Shown: positions 1 through 12,040 of the stretch, one piece after another | Numbering within the stretch: position 1 is the stretch's first letter | How the letters are laid out: each line of letters opens with the position of its first letter | Assembly (NCBI RefSeq): GCF_028583425.1 | Contig: NC_072791.1 | Coordinates: 12,977,868-13,041,867, forward strand | From: Eublepharis macularius | Taxonomy: Eukaryota; Chordata; Lepidosauria; Squamata; Eublepharidae | Direction: 5' to 3' | Length of the DNA: 64,000 bases | Program-made: the position numbers and the translations under genes | Notes under the pieces: generated by a model | What the model was told of the DNA's origin: nothing | The model's input: only the letters and a program-made list of their open reading frames with translations | Databases searched by the model: none

Positions 1-781
1 CCAAGACTACGGCAATACAGCCCGGAAAACCCACAACAACCATCGTTCGGCCGTGAAAGCCTTCGACAATACATCGCATTCTAGCTGCTTGACGTTTGTG
101 TGCTCCTTTGTGTTGGTTATGAAACAAATTTGGGGGAAAGAATTTATTATATTGTAAAACCCCGTTGTGGGTACTGTTATGTAGGGTAAAATAAAATTTG
201 AATCCAGTAGCACCTTAAAGATCAACAAAATTTTCCATGGTATAAACTTTAGTGACTTAAAAGATGTTGTTGATCTTTAAGGTGCTACTGGACTTAAATT
301 TTGTTTTATTTCTGCAGACTAACGTGACTCTGTACCTGCAAGGACAAATTAAAAGTAGCTTCGCTTTCTAAAGAGGCCTTTCATGAAAGAATTGGTTACA
401 AAGGGCAATAGACTTGCTGCGTGATATTTGTTTGATTTTTCCTTATGACAAATTAAGGCTTTTAACCTAATAAGTTTACCATGACAGTGGGGCAGCTGCG
501 CTCAGTTACAGTTAACCTGACCTCAGTAAATCTTATTTTCCACCCCTCTCTTTCAAAAGAATTATTGCTAACAAACCTCTATTCCCGTTTTATAAATGTC
601 CCAGGAAAGAATGTCAAGTTTGGAAGCAGGAAATGGATTGTATAATGGCCAGCGATTGCTTAACGGGTTCCCCCCCCCCCCATTCCAGCTTTCTAAGGGT
701 CGACGATAGCTTTTTAGTATGAACCTCCCCGAATATATATAATGCAGTCTTAAGATGAATCCTGCTGTTTCTTTTTAACAG
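1..781 (+). other. MNAT1: MNAT1 intron upstream of the penultimate exon
   Basis: Apart from the palindrome at 190-308 and a C-run at 670-680, no repeat or coding feature was recognised. The last 30 bases form the splice acceptor of the exon at 782. Confidence 0.6.
190..308. repeat. Tail-to-tail palindrome of Penelope-like element ends
   Basis: About 40 bases at 190-230, containing CCAGTAGCACCTTAAAGATC, recur as reverse complement at 267-308, separated by about 36 bases. The same 'GTAGCACCTT(A/T)AAGA' sequence forms the end of the Penelope-like element at 11.96 kb, so this looks like two short element ends joined in opposite directions. Confidence 0.65.
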
Positions 782-903
782 GGTCAGCAAATTGCATTAG
801 CGCCTGTTCCTAAGATCAAAGAGGTACTCTATGAATATCAGCCATTGCACGTAGAGACGTATGGGCCCCTCGTCCCAGAGGTTGAATTGCTGGGAAAACG
901 TGG
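782..903 (+). CDS. MNAT1: MNAT1 penultimate coding exon (CAK assembly factor MAT1, partial)
   Basis: The 122-bp exon reads in phase 0 as 40 codons plus two bases. The peptide includes [16 protein letters not shown] and ends LLGKRG, which matches the remembered C-terminal part of vertebrate MAT1 (ALYEYQPL, ETYGP, LEMLGR). It is preceded by a pyrimidine-rich tract and AG at 780-781 and followed by GTAAGTA at 904. The two leftover bases (GG) join the G at 56102 to make the Gly codon that precedes YLNHV, so the phases agree across the 55-kb intron. MAT1 bridges CDK7 and cyclin H in the CDK-activating kinase of TFIIH and acts in the nucleus in transcription initiation and repair. This C-terminal part is the CDK7/cyclin H-binding region; the RING finger and coiled coil are upstream of the window. 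Clean splice sites and an open frame argue against a processed pseudogene. Confidence 0.95.
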
Positions 904-2640
904 GTAAGTATCACGCCCCCACCCCATATGATGGTTACTGTCAGTGGGACAGTATGTAATCTGGGAATGTCTCTCCTCTTTTTCTCCCCCCAAAGCAAAG
1001 ATTTTATTTAAACAAACAAGAACAGATCTTAACAAAATAGTAGACTTCTTGCCCAAACGAATATTTTGTTTGGGTGGATAAATGTGATTTTTTTCCCCCT
1101 TACTCCCTCCCTCCTTTCTCTTTCTTTGCTTTTTTGGTCTTTTATTGATCAGTTGAGAATTCGGCTGGATTGCATTAATGTTTTCAAGGTTACAGTTGGC
1201 AGCCAAAGAGAAGTAGCTGTTCATTTTCAGCTACACGGTATTAAAAAATAAAAAGCCCAAACCGAAGAGTTTGATTTGCCCAGCAGCAGGCCAGTTTTTT
1301 TAAAAATAGTGCTAGGCCTTTGCCAGGAGAGGCCGGGGTTTATTCCCTGCCCCGAAGCCCATTGATGAGTTCCATCTGTCACGGGAACGTCTGCTGCTGA
1401 AGCCCCAGTTTTAAGTGAGTAGGAAGGCTGGTTCGTATGGCTGGCAGCTCCCACAAGGCCACCTTGCGGGGAAATGCGTGGAGCATCTAGTGGGCTTGTG
1501 CCCTGATGCAAGTTACATGAAATTTCCATTTATATAAAACTCTGGTGGGGGAGTATGGGCTCTCTCCCCTCCCCCGTTCAAAAAGCAAATATTCCATCCA
1601 TTAGAATCGTGCTTCTTGGGCAAGAGACGTTTCCAGTGGGTTGAACTGAGTATTTTGAAAAAAGATGATTAGTGGGTAACTGGCCCCAGAGTGGAGGGCA
1701 TGTGGCTCTTCTTCCAATGCACAATTGATTTGGCTTCTGTAGTGAAGACAGAGGGGTCCACATCCATTCTGCCATTTAAGCAGAGACCTACGCTTGCTGC
1801 AGCACCCTAACACTCTAGATGGAAAGACGGTGTATACATTTTAGTAAATAAAATCCTATCCTGGAGTGATAAGTTTTGCTCTTTAGATGTAGTTCACCAT
1901 GCAAATATGCCCTTCATGTAAATTAAAGATTGCTTTTAATATATTCATGTACCCTGCCTCGCCTATGTTGTTGTCGTCTGAAGTTTGACCCAGTTAACAC
2001 CAGGGTTTGTTTCGAAAATGTGTTCAAAACCCAGGGCTCTGCACCTGTGTATTCCATTCTACCCCCACCCCCACTGTTGGGCTTCTTGAGTTATAAGAGG
2101 CAAATGTTAATTAGCTTTCCCAGCCCTGGCGCGGCCAGACCCGGCACATGCCACCTGTTCTCACGACAGCTGCTTGGACTCCCAAAGCCAGGGGATTTTC
2201 TGATGACAAATTAAAATGTGGTTCAGGAAACAGGCATCTCATTCCATGTTGGGGACTTTTGGGTTCTTGAGATTTCATCTCCCTCCCCCTTCCTCCCTGC
2301 GCTGGAGTACAGGCTTTCAGCTGTGAATGTGTTGTATAATTCTATGTCAGCGTATTTACTACATTCTCCAGCTGTTTTGTGTGTTTTTTTTTTGTTAAAT
2401 GGTTTTTACATTTATGCAACAGTAAGTTTTAGGATTTATGTGAAACTTTGACGTGGATAATCCTGCCATGCAGGTTTATTGCCCGGTTGAAATACATCAG
2501 CGTTATGATGAGCAAGCTGTGTGCCCAAGGAGGGCTTTTATATTTGCCAGGACTCTTGGGATGTGAGTGTGTCCCACAAGCACATGTTACACCCAGAGGA
2601 GCCTTATCCAGTGGGCCATAGGGGCAGCTGCCTTGGGCCT
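904..2640. other. Unassigned intronic sequence
   Basis: No recognised repeat or gene. It includes pyrimidine-rich stretches near 1090-1140. The short ORFs on both strands show no domain. Confidence 0.5.
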
Positions 2641-2909
2641 AGGATTGCCAGGCACGTGCGCACCCTGGCATCATCGTGATGACGTCACTTCCAGAAGTGA
2701 TGTCACCATGCCAAGTGTGTGGTGATGTCACTTCTGTAAGCGATGTTGTCGCGCCGGCCACAGGAGCGCTCCGGCGCTCCGATTTGGCTGGTTTGGGGCC
2801 AAATCGGAGCGCGGGGATGCTCCCATGGCCAGCGCAAGGGGTGGGAGGTACGTGCTCCTGAGGTGTGTGCCAGTGGTGGGCCCGCCACCGGTGGGCACCT
2901 GGTAACCCT
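2641..2909. mobile_element. Short TIR element of the TAGGGTTGCCA type (MITE-like)
   Basis: The left end AGGATTGCCAGG and right end CCTGGTAACCCT are near-perfect inverted copies. Both ends are flanked by TA when the terminal base is counted. Inside is a perfect 15-bp hairpin (2774-2788 with 2798-2812, 9-base loop) and two CRE-like TGACGTCA/TGATGTCA blocks. It shares terminal sequence with the elements at 28.8 and 38.8 kb. Confidence 0.55.
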
Positions 2910-5900
2910 ACTTGGGCCCTACATTTGTGAGGGACTGATTAACTATAGCCCCGCCCCCTTAAAGGAGGGCGGGAGAAAAAAGGAGGCTCCTGCCATCACT
3001 TGCACTTGTGCCATTTGGGCCTTGGGCACCTGGCTTTCAGGAGCCATGGGACAAAGGCCACTTCTTGCTTGGCCTTAGTGGCGGGCTGCAGGGTGGGTGT
3101 GAGATTCCAGAGCCTGGACTTTTGGCCCAGAATCACTAAGACCACTTCTGAACCCCCATCATGGGGTCCCTTTGGATAAGGGCTGAGAGGCAGAACCGGC
3201 TTTCCCTTGTAGGCATGCATGGCGTGACTTATCACCAGCAGCATGGGTGTCCTTCCTGGGAAGGAAGGGGCTACTCTCAGGTTCCGCTCTGGGATGGAGG
3301 CTGACAGGGCTAGTTCCAAGTTTTGGGGACCCTAGACAGAAAGTGCTCAGGGGCCCCCCATGCCCGCTAGTAGGGTCCCTTCTCAATCACTCACCCATGT
3401 GCCCCGTCTGCTGGTGTAGCCTTGGCCTGCCCACTTGCAAGCTCTCCCACCCCTGCAGTCACAGCTGCCCACACTGCCTGCACACCCTTTTCCTAATGGT
3501 TCGGGGTGTTGGGTGCAGCTAGGAGCGCGACTGCCATGGCCACCAGGAGTTCTGAAGCTTTGCGCACCACCCACATAGCGTGCCTGTTTCTAGCCATGCT
3601 AGGTCGCATATGCAACTGGGGCTAGAGGTGATAAAGCACTCACATGCAAGCATTGGAAGGGTATGAGTGTGGGCATTGGAGGGGATGGATGCATGAGTAG
3701 AGAGTCAGCCGCAGTGCCTAAGGCATCCTATGGACTCGTGCAACATTTGTCCATTGACTCTCATTTGTGCCCAGCTCGCAACTGAGAATGGTATGTTTAG
3801 TATCAGAGAAACAGTATCTTGCTCAAGGCTGCCTGGTGAGTTTTGCAGGGTTTTGACCTTTGCCTTTTGCATATAAACACAACACTCTAGCTACTGTATC
3901 CGACTGGCTCTCTTCTGCTGGTGAATGGCAACTTCTAACTGATCCTTGACTGGAAAGATGCTCCGTGGGTCAGCTTTTTGGGTACATCCTAGCTGCCTCC
4001 ACTGTCTTGTGCAGCTGGGGAAGAAGAGAAAAGGTTAAGCAGTTGGCTGCATCGCAAGTAGCCATTGTTCTGTTGAAGAAACTGGGCCCATTTCATTGAC
4101 AGAGTTGATGATCCCTACAATAATGAGAAATCATCCATGTTTCGGGGGAGAGTTGGGGAAGTTAAGACCGTATCTAGTTTTTAGGGCACAATCCAACAAG
4201 CCCCTTTAATAAGACTGGTGAAGGCCTGTGGGGGAAAAACCTGGAACATTTGGAAAAAACAATAATTTCCCCCAGTTTTCTTCTAAGGCCTTTTTCTCAA
4301 CTTTTGCAAGTACTGAAAAAAACCTATTTTTTTCCTTTTAAAATGAGTGAAATTCTTTTAAAGACAAGGTGGACATGCTGCAGACACACACAGCTCTTAC
4401 ATCCAATTTCTGTGTCTAGAAGGTGTGAAAGAGGAGAGACACTTGTTCCAGTTTGCGCAAACCTCGTTTTATTCGTTTTATTGTGAATGTGGGATCTTTT
4501 ATGTTATTTACCACAAAGTTTGTGTTTACTGTTTAACTCCTATTTTCTTCTTTTCAGATAGCAAAAATTAAGATACATGTGCAAAGGTAGCAGAGGGTGT
4601 ATCAGTTTGCAGTTTTCTCTCTAGTATTGGGTATATTTGCAAGTTTGCTTGTAGAAAACTAAAGCATTTATAACTTTTTTAATTCCGTAAATATGTCAAC
4701 TATTGCAATTTGATATGGTAAGTTAAAAAGGATTCATTTTATGTTGATAAAGAAATAAATTTAGTTTAGATTTAGTAAGTCCTGCATATATTTCAATTTC
4801 CATCCCAAATTTCTGTTCCCCTTCCCAAATTAAAACTGGGGGCAGGGCAGTATTTGCCGTGATTTCAAAATTTCTGGAAATTTTACATGTCTACCCCCTG
4901 TAGAATGATATCGGAGGAAGCATCTGTTGTGAGCTGAGCAGAGTAGTAGGATACATCCGAATATCTGAAAATATTAACAGCTTTGATTGAAAATAGTAAT
5001 GACTGTGTGTCTGGCTGGAGAAATTCGGCATAAGGAGCAGTACTTTTGCTGGGGAGGCTGCAGAAGCCGTGCTATGAATGATATCAAAAAGGCCGATATA
5101 TTTGAAGGACCCATCTCAATGAGGGCCCTGAAAGTAATAAACAATGTCTTGAAAATCAATAGACAATATTACCAGAAGTAAATTCAGAAAGCTGCAGGAC
5201 GGAGGTAAATACACTGAGTTGGCAGCATCTTAGTACGCTCCCCCCCAAACCTCTTACCTCCTGAGATTTAGAGAAGCTGAAGTCTGCACATCGTTTTGGG
5301 AAACTGGTTGGTAAGCAATAAATTGCAGTAACCAAGTTGCAGTATTATTTTAGGGACATGAAATTTTGCTGTAGCCTATGACTAACAATGTTTTTAAAAA
5401 AGGAAAGAAGGAACATCAGCGAGTGAAACGGCGCCAGTCTTCATGGTCTGATGCCGTGGTTTCCAAACTGTGTTCCAAGGAATCTTGGGGTTTTGTAGAG
5501 GCTTATCAGGAGTTCTTGTGTGAGAGGATCTGTATTGGAGGACAACTTTTTTTCCTGAAACACAGCTTGCTTGCTACCAAAAATCTTTTCTTGTGGCACG
5601 TAATTGCCCGGAAAATGTTTACGGTAGGCAATGAGTTCACATATGGCAATGGTGAGGCCTGCATGAAATGATTGTGTTCCCTAGATCATGGAATTCCCTA
5701 CAACTTGCAGTGTGTGTATGTGTGGTGGATTCCTCGGCAGGCTAGATGACATTGAATCAGACCTTAGGCGAGAAATGGTTCTGAATCTGACCTTAGGCAA
5801 GAAATGGATAGCAGGAATGAACAAGTGAACTTAAGGAGGTTTTAAATCATTAACAGTGGGCTTTGACTGAAGTAACCCTGCTTAGGATTTCACTGTAAAT

Positions 5901-6092
5901 GTAGTAGAAGCAAGCTAAACTTAAAGGGCTGTTGAATCTTTTAGTAGGATTGGGCAAGACCAAATGGACCAACCCAAATACTTCCTCCTCCTACCTGTTT
6001 TTCATTTGATTATATGGCCAACTGTGGATCAAGCCCGTTGGCTAAACAGGTTGACATAAGTATGAGGTATGAAAGAATGTTGACCACCAGGC
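2910..6092. other. Unassigned intronic sequence
   Basis: Mostly unrecognised. A possible hAT-like left end, CAGGGCTAGTTCC, occurs at about 3305, with no matching right end. A 29-base tandem duplication lies at 5754-5807 (two copies containing GACCTTAGGC). A possible old MIR-like SINE trace near 3800-3900 was not secure enough to list. Confidence 0.5.
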
Positions 6093-6189
6093 TCCACACA
6101 GAATCACAGAGATGGAAGGGGCCATACGGATCTTCTAGTCCAACCCCCTGCCCAATGCAGGATGAGCCTAAAACATCCCTGACAAATAT

Positions 6190-7616
6190 TCATCCAGCCA
6201 GTGAAGGGGACCTCACCACCACCCGAGGCAGCTGATTCCCCCTTTGAACTTCTCTGACGGTGAAAAAGTTTTTCCTAATATCCAGCTGGTACCTTTCTGC
6301 ATGTAATTTAAGCCTGTTGCTTCGGGCCCTATCCTCTGCTGCTGACTGGAACAGCTCTTTACCCTCCTCCAAATGACAGCCTTTCAAATATTTAAAGAGA
6401 ACAATCATGTCCCCCCTCTTCTTCAAACTAAACCTTCCCAAGGCCCTCAGCCTTTCCTCGTAGGGCTCAGTCTTCAGACCCCTGATCATTCTCGTTGCTC
6501 TCTTCTGCACCCTCTTGATTTTGTCCACATCCTTTTTGAAGTGAGGCCTCCAGAACTGCACACAGTGTTCCAGGTGCGGCCTGACCAAGGCTGTATAGAG
6601 AGGGGCTATGACCTCCTGCGATTTCGACGCTATGGCCCCTTTGATACAACCCAAGACTGAGTTTGCCTTTTTTGCCACCACATCACACTGACTGCTCATA
6701 TTTAGTTTACAATCTATTCTTACCCCAAGATCTCTTTCACATACATGACTACCAAGAAGTGTATCCCCCATCGAGTATTTGTGCTTCACATTTTTGTGGC
6801 CCAGATGTAATACTGTGCACTTATCTATGTTGAATTGCATCCTGTCCACAACCGCCCACTTCTCCAGAGTATTCAGGTCTTGTTGAATTTTAACTCTATC
6901 TTCTTGAGTGTTTGCCGCTCCTCCCAATTTGGTATCGTCAGCAGATTTAATGAGTAACCCATTTACCCCTTCATCCATATCATTGATAAAAATATTGAAA
7001 AGTACCAGGCCCAAAACCGAGCCCTGCGGCACCCCACTGGACACCTCCCTCCAATCTGATGAAACGCCATTGACCATCACACTTTGGGTGCATTCCTCTA
7101 ACCAGTTCCCTATCCACTGAACTATCCTATAGTCCAGTCCACAGTCTTCCAGTTTACCCATTAGAATGTCATGGGGAACCTTATTAAAAGCTTTGCTGAA
7201 ATCCAGGTAAATTACGTCGACAGAGTTCCCACAATCCAGTAAGCTCATCACTCAATCAAAGAAGGAAACCAGGTTGGCCTGACAAGATCTGTTGGGGACA
7301 AAACCATGTCGACTTCCCCGGATCATTAAGCAATCCTTCAGATGCTTACAGATCAATCCCTTTAAAATCTGCTCTAATATCTTCCCAGCAACAGAAGTCA
7401 GACTGACCAGCCTGTAGTTTCCTGGGTCATCCTTCTTCCCTTTCTTAAAGATTGGGATAACATTTGCTCTTCTCCAATCTTGTGACACATCCCCAGTCCT
7501 CCAGGAAGCCTTGAAGATGATGGACAGAGGCTCTGCAAGTTCTCTAGAAAGTTCTTTGAGCACTCGTCTGGCCTAGGGGATTTGTATTCGTCCAGTGCAG
7601 CCAGGTGCCTCTCCAC
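6190..7616 (-). pseudogene. CR1 ORF2 reverse transcriptase remnant
   Basis: The frame at 7563-7252 has NVIPIFKKGKKDDPGNYR and HGFVPNRSCQ. An in-frame stop at 7252-7254 follows, then a 353-residue stretch (7251-6190) with [16 protein letters not shown] (motif A), GVPQGSVLG (motif B) and [10 protein letters not shown] (motif C, where the usual Phe/Tyr before ADD is Ser), then the C-terminal LKTEPYEERL and FSLKKRGDMI blocks typical of CR1. The DD pair is kept; the changed residue and the stop show loss of function. Confidence 0.92.
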
Positions 7617-7838
7617 AACTTCTCTGTCAATGTCAACTAGCCACCCAGATGTCCTGTCATGTCTTTTACCATCTCTAGATGGGCTCGAGTTCTTCAGGGA
7701 GAAAACAGAGGCAAAAAGTCATTAAGTCTGTCTGCTTTTTCTCTGTCCTGCATCAGAGTTTCTCCATCTACTCCCAACAGTGGTCCAATTGCCTCTTTTA
7801 CCTTGTATTTGCTTCTCACGTATCTGTAGAAGTTTTTC

Positions 7839-8845
7839 TTATTGTAGCGAGCACCCCCTGGTCAGACCCAGCTCATACTGAGCTTTGGCTTCTCTGATGG
7901 CTGATCTGCAGTACCTAGTAACACTCATATATTCCTCTTTAGAGGTCTGTCCTTCTCTCAATTTCCTGAACATTTCTTTTTCCTCCCTTAGCTTATTCTG
8001 GAGCTCTCTGTTCATCCACATTGGTTTCTTGGAGCCCTTACCATGTTTCCGTCTTGCTGGGATAGTGAGGGCTTGAGCTTGCAAAAGCTCGTGTTTGAGA
8101 ATGGCCCACTCCTCACTAGCTCCTTTCCCTTCTAGCACACTCCCCCACGGAATAACTCTCATCAAGCCTCTGAGTTCATTGAAGTTGGCCCTATGAAAAT
8201 CTAACCTACAAATCTGGCTACAAACTTGCTTGGCCCACCACAGCAACTGGAATTCAAGGAGGACATGGTCACTTCCCCCTAAAGTCCCCACCACCTTCAC
8301 CCCATCTACCAATTCTTCTCTGTTGGTTAATATTAAGTCTAGTATGGTCGAGCCCCTTGTAGCTTCCTCCACCATTTGAAAAAGGAAGTTATCGGCCAGG
8401 CAGGTCAGGAAGTTGCGTGATTCTTGTCGCTTTGCTGAGCTTGTCTCCCAGCACACATCGGGGAAGTTGAAGTCACCCATAATTATAAGGTTCTGATGTC
8501 TGGGTACATTACCAATCTGTCCAAGGAGGGCAGCATCCATTTCCTCTCCTGGTCTGGCTGTCTGTAGCAGACTCCAACAACAATACTCTTTGTCCTTCCT
8601 CCCCTTATTTCCACCCATATACTTTCCACTGGGCTGTCAACCACATTCTCCAGAACTTCCTGACAATCAAGCCCTCTCCTCACATACAATGCCACTCCGT
8701 CTCTTCTACCCTTCTGGTTTTTCTTGAACAACTCGTACCCATCCACTACCACATTCCAGTCATGGGAATCATCCCACCAAGTCTCAGTAATTCCTACTAT
8801 ATCTGTTTGCAGGAGAAGCTCAAGCTCTTCCTTCTTATTACCCAT
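7839..8845 (-). pseudogene. CR1 ORF2 endonuclease domain remnant
   Basis: Two overlapping frames cover an APE-type endonuclease. The upstream frame (8845-8483) has GITETWWDDSH and VGVCYRQP. The downstream frame (8618-7839) has IMGDFNFPDVCW, LDLILTN and GSDHVLLEF. These are the acid, Asn and Ser-Asp-His catalytic motifs of LINE endonucleases that nick target DNA. A frameshift lies around 8480-8620. Confidence 0.88.
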
Positions 8846-8967
8846 ACTTCTGGCATTGGTATATAGGCCTCATACCTTTGTTTGATCTGTTCTACCCAGG
8901 TGGGCCCCTGCTGTTATCACTTCTTCATTGAAATCCCCATGTTGATCATCCCCTTCCCCTTGCAACA

Positions 8968-9930
8968 TCAGTTTAAAGCTCTCCTGATGAAGCTCTCCAG
9001 GTTCTTTTCAAACATTTTCTTCCCTGCCCTTGAGAGGTGAAGCCCATCATGTGCTAGAAGGCCTTCTGTAAGAAAACTTATCCCGTGGTCCCAGAACCCA
9101 AAGTGCTCTTGCCAGCACCACCACTTCACCCAATGATTCACCTCGAGTGTAGTTTGCTCCCTTTGCATTCCTCTTCCTTTGACAGGAAGGATATAAGAGA
9201 ATACCACATGTGCCCCACTGTCTTCAACTGCCTTCCAAGAGCTTCATAGTCCTCTTTCATTCTTGTGATGGTATTCGTGGCCGGGTCATTCGTTCCCACG
9301 TGAACCAGCACAAAAGGGTACTGATCAGTCGGTCTGATCAGTTTCGACATTCGGTCAGTAATATCCTGAATTCTGCTCCCCGGCAAGCAACACATCTCTG
9401 AGAGTAGGAGATCTGACCTGGACATGTGACATTCCATACCCCTGAGCAGAGAGTCCCCGATGACCACCACTTTCTGTTTTCTTCCATTTCCGTGTGGCCC
9501 TATGTATTCTTCATTCCTTCCTCCAGGTCTTTGTGGTTCTCCTTCCACTCTTGTCTCTATCACCATCTCAAGCACCTCAAAATGATTCTTGAACTCCAGT
9601 GGACCAGAGCGTTATCTTAGCCTACATATTCCAGTTTGTACTGCAGAACTGAGAGGAGGCTCAGAAGGGAGATCGACTCCTCCTTCTTCTCTTTGACTTA
9701 CTTCTTCCTGCTTGTGCAGAGCCCCCAGGCTCTTGTCAATAAAATCCTACCCTTCCTTGATTTCCAGAGGGGTGGAAATCACCCTTCTCCTCCAAAAGCT
9801 TGACCAGCTTACACTTCTGACAAGTGAAGTCCGTCTTCTCTTCCGGGAGGAAAACAAACATGGCACACTCCATGCAGGTGACTGGAAAGGGGCCTTCTGT
9901 CGACATCATTGCCTTCCAAGTATATTCCAA
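8968..9930 (-). pseudogene. CR1 ORF1 remnant (PHD-like zinc finger plus esterase-like domain)
   Basis: The first fragment (9930-9736) has paired cysteines CMEC and CQKC spaced as in the PHD-like finger of CR1 ORF1. The second (9575-9138) has the SGNH hydrolase block I motif VVIGDSLLRGM and the HVGTND motif. The third (9207-8968) has the block V motif HDGLHLSRAGKK with the catalytic Asp-x-x-His arrangement. CR1 ORF1 proteins are known to combine these domains and to bind RNA. The three pieces lie in order but in different frames. Confidence 0.8.
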
Positions 9931-10309
9931 GAGTACTCTGAGCAGAGTATTGGGGCCTACAGGCCTTTTACCAGCAGCTCACCACATGCTCTCCACTCCT
10001 TGCCTCAGCCCAGCTAACTCAGCTGATGGACACGAATCTATCTCATGGACGCAACGTGTATATATAGCATGTATGTGCATCACAAAGGTCTCCAGCCTTG
10101 ATAAGCCTTTAGGTACTTTTGGAATTTTGAGAAGGGGCAGTGGGCACCACTGCAAAATGGCTGCCTTGGAGGCAGGCGAGGACCAGTCACAAAATGGCTG
10201 CCGTGGGGGAGGGCAATTACAAAAGAGTGAGAGATCCTCAAGCAAAGCATCCTCATATGCTGGCAGTTCACAGATTCTCCTATTTATCTTTTTACAAAAT
10301 CTTGATCAC

Positions 10310-10650
10310 CCAGTGTATTTATTGATTTACAGAATTTATACTCCACCTTTCTGCCCTCATAAAAGCCACCAAGGTGACTAAAAATTAAAAACACGATAAA
10401 ATCACAAACAATTGAAACACAAGCTAAAATATATATACAAAAACATAAAACAAAATAACAAAACATTGGGCAGGAAGGAAGGATCACTGAGGGAACTCCA
10501 AATGAAACAAAGAAGTCTTCATCTGCTGGTAGAAGATGGCAACAGAAGAAGACAAATTAGTCTCCCTCAGGAGAGAGCTCCAGAGTTTTGGTGCCACAGC
10601 CAAGAAGGCCCTCTCTTGGTTTGCCATCCACCTAATCTCAGAATCTAATC
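10310..10650 (-). mobile_element. L2-type LINE 3' fragment
   Basis: The 3' end is at low coordinates (TTTATTGATTTACAGAATTT...). Further up is sequence for the 'gctccagagttttggtgcca' stretch, matching on the minus strand the W-N-S/L-P type C-terminus of L2 reverse transcriptases seen in better copies in this window. Old and truncated. Confidence 0.5.
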
Positions 10651-10867
10651 ATGTAGGTTCATAAGAGGGTAGGCTTGCACCGTTTTGGAATCTAAAATCT
10701 AAGTTTAGTTGATATCTTGACTTTATGGTTGCTACTTGCCAGCCAAATGCAGAATGGTTCCAGTGATACCTTCTGGTTTGCAATAACGGCACCTGGCAGA
10801 AAACTGGGTGTGTGGAGACATGGGAGCGCTGTTGCTTAGTGGCATGATATCATGATATCAAAGTCAG

Positions 10868-10953
10868 AGATGCTTTAGGCTGATCCTGCACTGGGCAGGG
10901 GGTTGGACCAGATGGTCTGTATGGCCCCTTCCAACTCTATGATTCTATGATTT
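10868..10953 (+). mobile_element. CR1 3'-end fragment
   Basis: The sequence runs GGGGGTTGGACCAGATGGTC and ends in ATTCTATGATT, the characteristic CR1 3' terminus with its 8-base repeat tail. Confidence 0.8.
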
Positions 10954-10964
10954 CTAGGCAGACC

Positions 10965-11160
10965 CAGAAGTGACATCATGCCAGTTTAGAATTCAGCAGA
11001 AACTCTACGGTTTGCTCCAGAAATGACGTCATGCTGTCAAGTGGCAGCATTCTTTTCCTGCATTTTTCATCTGCTGTTGAGCAGTGGTGGGAGTCAGTGG
11101 GTTGCTGGTAGGAGGTCTCCTGCTATGACTGTATTTTCTAGTGGGAGATCTGGCAAACTT
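10965..11160. mobile_element. Partial MITE related to the 38.8-kb element
   Basis: It shares the order 'gaagtgacatcatg', 'gtggcagc', 'gtgggttgctggtaggagg' and terminal 'gggagatctggcaa' with 38768-39000. The left end is not clear. Confidence 0.45.
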
Positions 11161-11956
11161 ACTTGACTGTTTCAGAGTAGGAAACCAGACATACTGGCTC
11201 CTCTGCTTTTAAGTTACTACGAGTGATCGCTTAGGGCAGTTGTCTTCACTCCCATATGTTAGGTGAGTCATGGAGCCGCAGCTCACAAGGTGCTACATTT
11301 TTTTTTGCTGCTTTGTGGAAGATTCTGCAGCTCTCCACGCCTAGTAAGGGTGCCACACAGCCTGCTTGTCTTTGCGCATATGTTAAGAGCAGTAAGCAGG
11401 ACGGCCAGGCGAGGTCGCCCCATGGTGGAGAAGATTCCTTTTTAGCACAGTCAGGTTGAGGGACTCTGGCTCCTCCTCTTCCTGTCCTCCTCTTCCTGTC
11501 ATGTGACTGATTTCATGCCACAGCGTTCCATGCTGACCCCTCGGGTTAAAGGCAGGGCTCGGGTTGGGAAAAGTTCACTGACTGAGAGGTGCACCAGTGC
11601 TCGGTTTCCCAGATTCATGGCTCCTGGCTTTCTGGGGAGTGGGGAAGAGTAGTACGAAACTGAATTGGGCTGGGGCAGGTTTCTCTCATCCTAGTATTGG
11701 AATGGTAGAAGAAGCCAAATATCTTACAGGCACAAAGAGCCTTATCCTGTTTTGAATCTGTCAACCAAGGGCAACCATGCTTCCTGTGTTCTGTGTTGCA
11801 CAAGATTTTCGGAACAAGATTGGAAGGATTGGGGATGGGTGCTCATCTCTGACTCTTTTGTGCCCTTGTTACAACAGATCATGATGATGTTTCATGTGAA
11901 TTACAATATATCTGAGAAGGAATTACAGATAACAGATCATATTGTCAAAGTTAATT
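11161..11956. other. Unassigned intronic sequence
   Basis: No recognised gene or repeat. The short ORFs here have no domain. Confidence 0.5.
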
Positions 11957-12002
11957 AAACATAAAGAGTCCAGTAGCACCTTTAAGACTAACCAATTTTA
12001 TT

Positions 12003-12040
12003 ATAGCATAAGCTTTCGAGAATCAAGTTCTCTTTATCAG
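12003..12040 (-). ncRNA. Hammerhead-ribozyme-like core at Penelope 3' end (decayed)
   Basis: On the minus strand, CTGATAA is followed by a perfect 5-bp stem (GAGAA/TTCTC, 5-base loop), then GAAA, then GC-TTAT-GC, a minimal stem III, then TA. This is the order of a hammerhead core (CUGAUGA, stem II, GAAA, stem III, UH). Hammerheads are known in Penelope-like terminal repeats. The base corresponding to catalytic G8 is A here, and stem I is weak, so this copy is probably inactive. Confidence 0.5.

Larger units (their letters stand above)
6093..9960 (-). mobile_element. CR1-type LINE, long but degraded copy
   Basis: On the minus strand, the order is a cysteine-rich ORF1 start (about 9930-9736), an SGNH/esterase-like ORF1 segment (9575-8968), an APE endonuclease (8845-7839), a reverse transcriptase (7616-6190) and a CR1-like 3' end near 6095-6165 (GAAT-type terminus, 'AGTCCAACCCCCTGC'). 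This is the canonical CR1 layout and nearly full length. Frameshifts and stop codons break it into at least six frames, so it is not autonomous now. The 5' end is uncertain. Confidence 0.9.

Noticed and set aside
838-1224. 128-codon minus-strand frame overlapping the MNAT1 exon
   Set aside because: It is antisense to a conserved exon with proper splice sites and has no domain. A shadow frame.
3305-3600. Possible hAT element starting CAGGGCTAGTTCC
   Set aside because: No matching inverted right end or target duplication could be found downstream.
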